A stretch of 64,000 nt of DNA from an uncultured Clostridia bacterium (GTDB lineage Bacteria; Bacillota; Clostridia; Oscillospirales; Acutalibacteraceae): the NCBI GenBank assembly GCA_937898625.1, contig CALEJF010000029.1:1-64000 (forward strand). Reading direction: 5' to 3'. Shown one piece after another: positions 58,191 through 64,000 of the stretch. Within the stretch, counting starts at the first letter, position 1; each line of letters begins with the position of its first letter. Below the pieces are notes generated by a model. It had not been told where the DNA came from and searched no databases. It saw only the letters and a program-made list of their open reading frames with translations. A program made the translations under genes and the position numbers.

Positions 58191-58679
58191 ATGATGAACA
58201 AAATCTTGCAAAAGGTATTGCATACTGGAATATGTTTATCAGTTGGATTTTCTATAGGTTTAAATTTAACAGACGATGTATCAATCAAAAAAACAAGCGT
58301 ACACGATGGAAAATATCTTGATTCTGTTTCCCAAGTGGAATTTTATGACCACATGATACAAGATGTGAACGCAATAGAAATCTATGACACAAGCGAACTC
58401 ACACCACAAATTATGGCAAACAGAAACGGAAAAATCATAGTTGAAAAAATTATTGGTGAAGTTACAAGTCATAAACTGGATGGAAAAATTCTTAATTGTA
58501 GTGCCGATGATGGTGGTTACACAAACAAAGATGGTGGAAATTATATCAGCTATGAGCGTGTAGACGGAGCAAAAGAGGGAGATAAAATCGTAACATATTA
58601 CATCTACAATCCATTTACAAATGTGCAAGACGATGTATGGACACGCTTAGACTTTATCATTGATGATAATGCAATCTAG
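58191..58679 (+). CDS. Exported or membrane-anchored hypothetical protein
   Basis: 162 residues. N-terminus MMNKILQKVLHTGICLSVGFSIGLNL is a signal or anchor sequence without a lipobox. The rest is a beta-rich extracytoplasmic domain. RBS AAAGGAATG. It is the only clearly exported product in the array and could act at the cell surface, for example in superinfection exclusion, though nothing proves that. Confidence 0.65.
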   Translation: MMNKILQKVLHTGICLSVGFSIGLNLTDDVSIKKTSVHDGKYLDSVSQVEFYDHMIQDVNAIEIYDTSELTPQIMANRNGKIIVEKIIGEVTSHKLDGKILNCSADDGGYTNKDGGNYISYERVDGAKEGDKIVTYYIYNPFTNVQDDVWTRLDFIIDDNAI

Positions 58680-58712
58680 CATTGCATGGAAAATATATAA
58701 GGAGTGATAACC

Positions 58713-58889
58713 ATGAAAAAACTTTGGTATAATATCTACATGGAATGTATCAAGTATAGTCCATCTATTACGGCAAAGGTCGGGGAAGTCAATCACATTG
58801 GAAAAATTAAAAGTGAAGGATTGGCTTATCAAACTTGCAAAACTATTCAAGAATCAGTTGGAGAATATTTCAAAGTTTATTATAAATAA
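58713..58889 (+). CDS. Small hypothetical protein
   Basis: 58 residues from the ATG at 58713 (MKKLWYNIYMECIKYSPSITAKVGEVNHIGKIKSEGLAYQTCKTIQESVGEYFKVYYK). Leader TATAAGGAGTGATAACC; the in-frame GTG upstream is within it. Not recognised. Confidence 0.6.
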   Translation: MKKLWYNIYMECIKYSPSITAKVGEVNHIGKIKSEGLAYQTCKTIQESVGEYFKVYYK

Positions 58890-58902
58890 GGAGTGATAGA
58901 CC

Positions 58903-59151
58903 ATGACCAACTTGGAAAAAGAAGCATTGCTAAGTTGTGTAAAACGATTAAACAAACTGGCAAGCTTAGAAAATGCAGGTTTTCATATGAATCAAGAAGA
59001 GGACGAGCGTATTAAAAGAGCCATTAAACCATACATGATGTGGTTTGAAAGTGTAGCAACGGATATAGAAAAGATTGTCGAGTTGACGGAAGAAAAAGGT
59101 TTTATCAAGAAAGAGCAGTTAGATGAAATCATTAAATATAATATTATGTAA
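58903..59151 (+). CDS. Small helical hypothetical protein
   Basis: 82 residues, all helical (MTNLEKEALLSCVKRLNKLASLENAGFHMNQEEDERIKRAIKPYMMWFESVATDIEKI). Leader AATAAGGAGTGATAGACC, nearly the same as for the preceding gene. Not recognised. Confidence 0.65.
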   Translation: MTNLEKEALLSCVKRLNKLASLENAGFHMNQEEDERIKRAIKPYMMWFESVATDIEKIVELTEEKGFIKKEQLDEIIKYNIM

Positions 59152-59163
59152 AGGATGATGTAC

Positions 59164-59367
59164 ATGGAGAACAAAATTTTAACTGAAAAGCAGCTTCACA
59201 ACCGTCTTGATAAGTATTACAAGGAACATTATGGTGAGCGTGATACAGATGGATGGTATGTAAATCCTGCTGTGAATGTGTGGATGTTTGAGCGTGATGG
59301 AAAAATTATTACTCTTAAATGTCATATCTTAACTGGTGAAGTAACGGAACAATCGCAAACTAAGTAA
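59164..59367 (+). CDS. Small hypothetical protein
   Basis: 67 residues from the ATG at 59164 (AAAGGA 8 nt upstream; in-frame ATGs at 59155/59158 are too close to it). MENKILTEKQLHNRLDKYYKEHYGERDTDGWYVNPAVNVWMFERDGKIITLKCHILTGEV. Not recognised. Confidence 0.6.
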   Translation: MENKILTEKQLHNRLDKYYKEHYGERDTDGWYVNPAVNVWMFERDGKIITLKCHILTGEVTEQSQTK

Positions 59368-59386
59368 CAAATGGGAGGTAAATAAT

Positions 59387-59812
59387 ATGGCAACCGATTG
59401 GGGATATTTTGATAAGTTTGAAACCTTGATTGACAAGTATATGCCTATGCGTGGAGAAGGAGAAACCGCAGCAAGCCAGATTGTTACAGCGGTTAATAAG
59501 CTGATTTATAAATGGTATAATGATGGTGATGTATTTGATAATACGCACCATTTGGAAGGTTGGGCAAACGATTTATCCAGTTATGCAAACTGGCTTTATG
59601 AGAATACCAAAGATGCTTGGAAAATTCTTAACAAAATCACCGATTGTTACAATGGAAGTGAGTATGAAGATTTGTTGCAAGAACTTGCAGATAAGTTGCT
59701 GAATGAGGAATATCTTGCAGAACAGAGCAAGGTTGTAAAGGTTGGAACAATCTATGAATGCGATGGAAAATTTAAGTATGAAGAACAGAGTGATGAAGAA
59801 AATTATTATTAA
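59387..59812 (+). CDS. Conserved mobile-element protein
   Basis: 141 residues, RBS GGGAGG. YFDKFETLIDKYMPMRGEGETAASQIVTAVNKLIYKWYNDGDVFDNTHHLEGWANDLSSYANWL is a strongly patterned helical domain I associate with a family common on Clostridia conjugative elements. The C-terminus is a short beta segment (KVGTIYECDGKFKYEEQ). No known function. Confidence 0.7.
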   Translation: MATDWGYFDKFETLIDKYMPMRGEGETAASQIVTAVNKLIYKWYNDGDVFDNTHHLEGWANDLSSYANWLYENTKDAWKILNKITDCYNGSEYEDLLQELADKLLNEEYLAEQSKVVKVGTIYECDGKFKYEEQSDEENYY

Positions 59813-59817
59813 ATCTA

Positions 59818-59836
59818 AATAAGAATGATTCTTATT
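59818..59836 (+). other. Short palindromic hairpin
   Basis: AATAAGAA-TGA-TTCTTATT, an 8-bp stem with a 3-nt loop right after the stop of the preceding gene. No U-run follows. It precedes the next RNA element. Confidence 0.4.
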
Positions 59837-59848
59837 CTTAAACAACTC

Positions 59849-59916
59849 TTTTGAACATTGAAAACTGGATAGATGGAAAATTTTCAATCTATCTATCCAG
59901 ACTTGAGTGTTCAAAA
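59849..59916 (+). ncRNA. TTGAA/TTGAG-loop RNA element (copy 5, variant)
   Basis: Outer stem TTTTGAACA/TGTTCAAAA; internal loop TTGAAAA against ACTTGAG; inner stem CTGGATAGAT/ATCTATCCAG. Alternative hairpin arm absent. It ends 22 nt before the next ATG. Confidence 0.5.
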
Positions 59917-59938
59917 TCCATAAAGGGAGTTGTTAGCC

Positions 59939-60328
59939 ATGAAAGTATTAGTGTTGAGCAATGGAGAACTAAAAGAAAAAGAGATTAGCAACACATTGGA
60001 AGAAATACAAAAGATTGTAGGTGGCTACATTGAATTTCCGTTCTTGGGGAATAAATTCAAGGACAACATTATTGATGTTATCATTAACGAGGAAGGAAAA
60101 TTTATTGAAGGACTAAAACCAGAAATTGCGATTGTAAATGGGAAAGTTGGAAGCATTATGGATATTGTTTATGGTAATTGTGTTTTCGCAAGCCATGACA
60201 AGGAAGGGAATACGATAGCTTTAACAGATAAACAAATTGAAATAGTAAAGGAAGAGTTAGAAACAGTAATAGAATTAATGAACAAAGATACCTTGGAAAA
60301 TTTTGAAGTAAGAGCATTGTTTATTTGA
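59939..60328 (+). CDS. DUF3846-family protein
   Basis: 129 residues from the ATG at 59939 (AAAGGGAG upstream). MKVLVLSNGELKEKEISNTLEEIQKIVGGYIEFPFL, then VIINEEGKFIEGLKPEIAI and a GKVGSIMDIVYGNCVFASHDKEG stretch match the DUF3846 pattern: an N-terminal alpha/beta segment with VGGYIE, then the asparagine/glycine turn NEEGK. The family occurs on phages, plasmids and conjugative elements with unknown function. Confidence 0.75.
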   Translation: MKVLVLSNGELKEKEISNTLEEIQKIVGGYIEFPFLGNKFKDNIIDVIINEEGKFIEGLKPEIAIVNGKVGSIMDIVYGNCVFASHDKEGNTIALTDKQIEIVKEELETVIELMNKDTLENFEVRALFI

Positions 60329-60334
60329 TGGAAC

Positions 60335-60357
60335 GATGGAGAATTTTCTCCATCTTC
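60335..60357 (+). other. Intergenic hairpin
   Basis: GATGGAG and CTCCATC (7 bp, 6-nt loop) just after the DUF3846 gene stop. The U-content after it is weak (TTCTCATAAG). Possibly a reduced version of the junction RNA structures. Confidence 0.4.
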
Positions 60358-60402
60358 TCATAAGATATTTATATAAAATAAACTTATAAGGAGTGGTACA
60401 TC

Positions 60403-61045
60403 ATGGGTAATCGTGCAGTAATCACTACTAAAGAAAACTTTGAGAACAACGGAGTTGGAGTTTATTTACATTGGAATGGCGGTTATGATAGCGTGAGTGC
60501 TTTCCTTAAATACTGCGAACTAAAAGAATACCGCTATCCCTAGCAACGATTGCTATGGTTGGGCAAGATTGTGTCAAGTAATTGGAAATTTCTTTGGTGG
60601 TACAACTTCCATTGGAATTGATACAGTAAACAAACTTGATTGTGACAACTGGGATAATGGAGTTTATATCATCGATGGGTGGAAAATTGTTGACCGCAAA
60701 TATTTCAAAGGCAATGAACAAATGGAATATGATATGGACGAAATGCTTTTGGAAATTGATGCTGCAATGCCAGAAAAAGAGCAGATTGGAGAATATCTAA
60801 AAGCAAAAGAAATTCCAACGGAAGAATTAAAGGTTGGTGATACAGTATTTGTTAAAGAGTTTGATGGAAAATTTATAAAACATAAGGTTATGGGATTTGG
60901 AACTGATAAACTTGTAAACGGAACGAATATGAGTGGCAAGCCGTATGTGGACTTGTACGGAGATTATTTTAGCTACGATAAGAATATCAACAACTACATT
61001 GTTAGCGAAACTGTGAGGGTTGTAGAGGCTGACACGGAAAAATAA
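60403..61045 (+). CDS. Conserved protein split by a +1 frameshift at CCC-TAG
   Basis: The first frame (60403-60543, RBS AAGGAGTGG) encodes MGNRAVITTKENFENN...YCELKEYRYP and stops at TAG 60541. Reading one base forward after CCC continues as SNDCYGWARLCQVIGNFFGGTTSIGID and on to 61045, about 213 residues in total. The two halves form one known small-protein family pattern (N-terminal GVYLHWNGG, then CYGWARLCQ). CCC followed by a stop is a known +1 slippery arrangement, so this may be programmed frameshifting. A one-base indel, making a pseudogene, or a sequencing error would look the same. Confidence 0.65.
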
Positions 61046-61064
61046 AACATAGCTATATATAATG

Positions 61065-61092
61065 GGTTGAACGGAAGATTCTCCGTTCAACC
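61065..61092 (+). terminator. Strong hairpin before internal promoter
   Basis: 11-bp perfect stem GGTTGAACGGA / TCCGTTCAACC with a 6-nt loop. It lacks a U-run, but its position just ahead of a consensus promoter suggests it closes the upstream transcript or protects its 3' end. Confidence 0.45.
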
Positions 61093-61132
61093 ATACATAG
61101 AAAATAAATTTTCAGAAAATTATAAAAACTAC

Positions 61133-61161
61133 TTGACAAAATAGTAAATATATGGTATAAT
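61133..61161 (+). promoter_or_regulatory. Perfect sigma-70 type promoter
   Basis: TTGACA, 17 bp, TATAAT: exact consensus for the host vegetative sigma factor. It drives the last block of small genes from 61224 onward. Confidence 0.92.
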
Positions 61162-61223
61162 ACAACCAGAAAGAAAGAGATAACAAATAATAATATAAAC
61201 AACTTTGTACGGAGGATTTAAAA

Positions 61224-61484
61224 ATGAAAGTATTTGAACTTAGACCTATCAACGGAAGAAAGTCTTTCTATGGAAAGGCAGAAGCAATCGAAAGAGATAA
61301 CGGAGATATTGAATTGAGAAGTTATAGCACGATTGTAGCAAGAATTAGGAATGGAAAATTTGAAAGATTGTGGAGTGGTTATAGTCAGACCACAATGAAT
61401 CATATCAATTCTTTTGTTAATACTTTTGGAATTAATGGTGGCGGTAAAGCTTGGTGGGACTCTTTAGAGGTTTATAACTATTAA
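61224..61484 (+). CDS. Conserved mobile-element small protein
   Basis: 86 residues, RBS CGGAGG. MKVFELRPINGRKSFYGKAEAIERDNGDIELRSYSTIVARIRNGKFERLWSGYSQTTMNHINSFVNTFGINGGGKAWW: the GRKSFYGKA and GYSxTTxxHIxxF motifs mark a family common on gut Clostridia mobile elements and phages. Function unknown. First gene behind the consensus promoter. Confidence 0.75.
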   Translation: MKVFELRPINGRKSFYGKAEAIERDNGDIELRSYSTIVARIRNGKFERLWSGYSQTTMNHINSFVNTFGINGGGKAWWDSLEVYNY

Positions 61485-61526
61485 ATATATAAAGATAAAA
61501 GAATTATTTTAAGTGGAGGAAACATT

Positions 61527-61724
61527 ATGAAGGTAAATGTTAGAATGAAAAATCTGCCTAAAGAATTTGATTTTAAGTCAAATGTAAATCCTCTTGGATT
61601 GACTTATCACGCAATAGAAATGGACGAAATATATATTGTATCAACTGATGGAAGCGTATGGGATTTTGACAAACAAGATTTTCATAATCGCTTTGTAAGA
61701 AAAGAGTTTGTAGTCTGTAATTAA
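61527..61724 (+). CDS. Small hypothetical protein
   Basis: 65 residues (MKVNVRMKNLPKEFDFKSNVNPLGLTYHAIEMDEIYIVSTDGSVWDFDKQDFHNRFVRKEFVVCN), beta-rich. Leader ATTTTAAGTGGAGG. Not recognised. Confidence 0.65.
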   Translation: MKVNVRMKNLPKEFDFKSNVNPLGLTYHAIEMDEIYIVSTDGSVWDFDKQDFHNRFVRKEFVVCN

Positions 61725-61754
61725 AAATGTAATTTTATAGGGAGGTAAATTGTT

Positions 61755-62096
61755 ATGTATGTAAACATTGATAATAGTAGGGCAGTAGATATGTTGCTTG
61801 AAAGATTGGAGTATTGGACGGACGATGTAACCACATATCGCCTGTATGAGGCAATGTATGAAGATTATGTTGATGGCGGTGTGTTTGATGGTGGAGATTT
61901 TGATGTAATGGCTATTGTCGATAATGACTATGTAAACTGGTGTACTGTCATTAGCGAAGGTGACGAAGCATACGAAGATATTAAGAAGTTGTATGATGAA
62001 CAAGGTTGCGGAGATATTTCTTGTGAGGACGAACTGAATCACGGATATAGTTATATTGAAGCAGAATATGATGATTGTTTCCTTGTAAGAAGTTAA
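61755..62096 (+). CDS. Acidic hypothetical protein
   Basis: 113 residues. Helical start (NSRAVDMLLERLEYWTDDVTTYRLYEAMYEDYVDGGVFDGGDFDVMAIVDNDYVNW) and an acidic end. RBS GGGAGG. Net charge is strongly negative. The pattern seems shared with small proteins of conjugative elements; function unknown. Confidence 0.65.
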   Translation: MYVNIDNSRAVDMLLERLEYWTDDVTTYRLYEAMYEDYVDGGVFDGGDFDVMAIVDNDYVNWCTVISEGDEAYEDIKKLYDEQGCGDISCEDELNHGYSYIEAEYDDCFLVRS

Positions 62097-62140
62097 GACA
62101 TAAAGATATAAAAGGATAATTTTAAGTGGAGGATTTAAGT

Positions 62141-62365
62141 ATGAAAATTAAAAAGAATATTACAATTAACCTTAGTGAAGATGAAGTTAAGGATATTATT
62201 GCAAAGCATCTTAATGAAGAAGGATATAGAGTATCGGCTGAGCATATTGAACTTTCCGTTGGAAAGAAATACACGGAAGATTACGATGAAAGATTCCAGA
62301 ACGAAGTATTGTATTTCAAGGGTTGTACCGCCTTGTTAGTGCAAGGTGTGGATTGTGAAGCTTAA
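62141..62365 (+). CDS. Small hypothetical protein
   Basis: 74 residues from the ATG at 62141. MKIKKNITINLSEDEVKDIIAKHLNEEGYRVSAEHIELSVGKKYTEDYDERF: a beta-alpha-beta fold of the kind seen in small regulatory or structural phage proteins. Leader ATTTTAAGTGGAGG. Not recognised. Confidence 0.65.
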   Translation: MKIKKNITINLSEDEVKDIIAKHLNEEGYRVSAEHIELSVGKKYTEDYDERFQNEVLYFKGCTALLVQGVDCEA

Positions 62366-62392
62366 AATGATAATTTAAGTGGGGGATAGCAT

Positions 62393-62614
62393 ATGGAGAT
62401 TCTTGTTAAAGGAACTTTTAGTGAACACGGGAATTGCAAAGAGGTAGGTCTTGTTAAAACCCTTGGAGTGTATGCTGTTATTACGGCTAAAAATACCGAT
62501 ACAAATCACATTGATATTGATGTTAATCCTAATTTCACTTGCGATTTGATGGAAGCACTACATATATATGAACAAGCTACTGGGTGTGATTTGACAGAAT
62601 ATATTAAACGATAA
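62393..62614 (+). CDS. Small hypothetical protein
   Basis: 73 residues (MEILVKGTFSEHGNCKEVGLVKTLGVYAVITAKNTDTNHIDIDVNPNFTCDLMEALHIYEQATGCDLTEYIKR). Leader AATTTAAGTGGGGG. Not recognised. Confidence 0.6.
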   Translation: MEILVKGTFSEHGNCKEVGLVKTLGVYAVITAKNTDTNHIDIDVNPNFTCDLMEALHIYEQATGCDLTEYIKR

Positions 62615-62641
62615 AATGACGATTTTAAAGGGAGATTTAAT

Positions 62642-63094
62642 ATGAGTGTTAATAGATTTAGACTTGGACATGTTTGGGATTGTACCGAAATTTTTAAGCA
62701 AAAGGTAAATAATGGAGAAGTTGTTGGAGTTGGTAAGGGAGATGAAATGATTTATAGACATGGATATTTCATCATTTATGATGTATTGGATTTTCATGTT
62801 TATAGAGTACAAGTTGGAATTAATGCAGAGTATGAAGATGAGCCGAGAACAAAAATTGTTGAGCAATGGGATGTTCCCAAAGAAGATGTGCTTGATGAAT
62901 TAGATGTGTATGATTATGAAGATGTAAGAACCGCCTTTGATAACTTGGAAGAAATCAGCATTAAAGAGATTGTGAACGCAATTATTGAACTGGATTGTTT
63001 TGATAATGACCGTGTAGAGGAATATCGTTATGATACCTCGTTGGAAGAAATTTATGCAGACATTGATGGTGGATATGGTATAACAAAGCTTTAA
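62642..63094 (+). CDS. Hypothetical protein
   Basis: 150 residues. Beta-rich N-terminus (FRLGHVWDCTEIFKQKVNNGEVVGVGKGDEMIYRHGYFIIYDVLDFHVY) and an acidic helical C-terminus. Leader ATTTTAAAGGGAG. Not recognised. Confidence 0.65.
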   Translation: MSVNRFRLGHVWDCTEIFKQKVNNGEVVGVGKGDEMIYRHGYFIIYDVLDFHVYRVQVGINAEYEDEPRTKIVEQWDVPKEDVLDELDVYDYEDVRTAFDNLEEISIKEIVNAIIELDCFDNDRVEEYRYDTSLEEIYADIDGGYGITKL

Positions 63095-63123
63095 AAGAGA
63101 AACGATTTTAAGAGGTGTATTGT

Positions 63124-63327
63124 ATGGCATATATAAGACATAAAATTGGTTTTGGTGTGGGTGAGATTGCTATTACATCGAGAGTAGTAGAAAGCCTTGG
63201 CGGATATTTTGAAAAGGGTACTGTTGTAGAAATTGTTGGTGTTTCTGACAGAGGATACGATTTGCAAGACGAATACGGAAATAGAATTATTGAAACTGGT
63301 TTTGATAGTGTGGAATGTATTCTATAA
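63124..63327 (+). CDS. Small beta-barrel hypothetical protein
   Basis: 67 residues from the ATG at 63124. MAYIRHKIGFGVGEIAITSRVVESLGGYFEKGTVVEIVGVSDRGYDLQDEYGNRIIETGFDSVECIL is an SH3-like barrel pattern (KGTVVEIVGVSDRGYDLQDEYG). Leader ATTTTAAGAGGTG. Function unknown. Confidence 0.65.
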   Translation: MAYIRHKIGFGVGEIAITSRVVESLGGYFEKGTVVEIVGVSDRGYDLQDEYGNRIIETGFDSVECIL

Positions 63328-63350
63328 AGCAATATTAAGAGGTTTTAATT

Positions 63351-63650
63351 ATGAAAGTTATAAAAGAAAATAAATTTTCAAATATATTTCCTATGCAAAT
63401 TAAGTGTGAAAGAGTTGTAGACGGATATGGATTTTCATACGGAAAAGAAAAGGATTTTTGTGGTAGTGAACTTGAAATTGTTGCAGAGGATATTAAGAAA
63501 CATAAATGGTTTAAGTACCCAGACTATGATGGTGTTGATTATGGTGTTATCTGTCCTGTCTGTGGAAAATTTATCGTTATAAATGAAGGAGAAATCCCTA
63601 ATAAGATATTAGACAATGCCGAAGAAGTTAAATTAAACACGGGTTTTTAG
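63351..63650 (+). CDS. Zinc-ribbon hypothetical protein
   Basis: 99 residues. Cys pairs (IKCERVVDGYGFSYG...DFCGSE and VICPVCGKFIVIN) suggest a zinc ribbon. Leader TATTAAGAGG. Not otherwise recognised. Confidence 0.6.
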   Translation: MKVIKENKFSNIFPMQIKCERVVDGYGFSYGKEKDFCGSELEIVAEDIKKHKWFKYPDYDGVDYGVICPVCGKFIVINEGEIPNKILDNAEEVKLNTGF

Positions 63651-63661
63651 TGGAGGTAAAA

Positions 63662-63880
63662 ATGAAAGTTGAATTTTGCAACAAGAAATTTGCAGAAATT
63701 AAAAGTGGTGGGGTGTTTGTTTGTACTCCAAATAGTGAAACTCTTATTATGAAAATTAATCCTTGTAAAGAAGGCGAAAAAAGTGTAAATGCGGTTCGTT
63801 TGTGTGATGGTCAATTGTTTCAACTTGACGAAATAGATGAGGTGTATCCAGTAAATTGTTATATTATGCGTAATGCGTAA
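63662..63880 (+). CDS. Small hypothetical protein
   Basis: 72 residues from the ATG at 63662, 5 nt after GGAGG; an in-frame GTG upstream overlaps the RBS. MKVEFCNKKFAEIKSGGVFVCTPNSETLIMKINPCKEGEKSVNAVRLCDGQLFQLDEIDEVYPV: beta-rich, repeating a small-barrel pattern like its neighbours. It follows the zinc-ribbon gene by 11 nt. Not recognised. Confidence 0.65.
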   Translation: MKVEFCNKKFAEIKSGGVFVCTPNSETLIMKINPCKEGEKSVNAVRLCDGQLFQLDEIDEVYPVNCYIMRNA

Positions 63881-63922
63881 CCATATAAAAGAGTGATTTT
63901 AAGATGATTGGGGGTAACAACT

Positions 63923-64000
63923 ATGAAATGGTATGAAACCGATGAAATGCAATGGTGTAGAAAAAGAGAAGATGTGGAGCGAGCATATGACTTTGTTCAA
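63923..64000 (+). CDS. Small protein, runs off the window
   Basis: The first 26 codons (MKWYETDEMQWCRKREDVER...) of a gene that continues past the window end. GGGGG is 8 nt before the ATG, and the ATTTTAAG leader is present upstream. Too short to classify. Confidence 0.5.
   Translation, partial: MKWYETDEMQWCRKREDVERAYDFVQ

Overview
The window is most of an AT-rich tailed phage (or phage-plasmid) of a low-GC Gram-positive host, probably a gut Clostridia. The evidence is strong AGGAGG-type ribosome binding sites, a siphovirus-style head/tail gene order, an LLH-type holin, a CHAP endolysin, and accessory proteins of the kind carried by Clostridia mobile elements. About 48 kb is read leftwards (minus strand) and about 13.5 kb rightwards (plus strand), diverging from a 2.4 kb gene-free region at 48.1-50.5 kb.

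Minus-strand arm, in transcription order from 48.1 kb to 0.4 kb. It starts with a winged-helix replication-initiator-like protein under a promoter overlapped by a palindromic operator. Next come a small acidic protein and a 975-residue protein with the signature motifs of single-chain two-barrel RNA polymerases (YonO/QDE-1-like), then a possible HU-like protein. tRNA-Leu(GAG), tRNA-Asp(GUC) and a terminator follow. The rest is packaging and morphogenesis: metallophosphoesterase, zinc-finger putative small terminase, large terminase, portal, protease with a nested scaffold, head protein, major capsid protein, connector and neck proteins, tail tube protein, a RecU-like nuclease, tail chaperone, a tyrosine recombinase in an unusual place, a 3941-residue tape measure, Dit, a tail-tip protein, holin, endolysin, baseplate proteins and a tail fibre. 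At the far left the fibre gene runs in frame into the 3' part of a cellular shikimate kinase gene, so roughly the first 0.7 kb is not phage DNA.

Divergent region. It holds two 19-bp palindromic operators, ATCGAT boxes, five tandem 9-bp iterons and CCCACA/ACGC tandem repeats (a candidate origin). Beyond these is a GC-rich, highly structured stretch between a promoter and a terminator (a candidate ncRNA).

Plus-strand arm (50.5-64 kb). About 39 small genes of mostly unknown function lie head to tail. Their junctions are the most interesting part of the window. Four carry canonical type I hammerhead ribozymes and one a complete pistol ribozyme. Each sits immediately after a stop codon and would cut 29-48 nt before the next start codon. 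Other junctions hold further structured elements with the same geometry. One class occurs three times and shows a covarying pseudoknot; another recurs about five times around a TTGAA/TTGAG internal loop. I read this as a ribozyme-punctuated operon in which a polycistronic RNA cuts itself into single-gene messages. One gene near 60.5 kb has a CCC-TAG +1 frameshift site. Two consensus promoters (54.9 and 61.1 kb) restart transcription inside the array.
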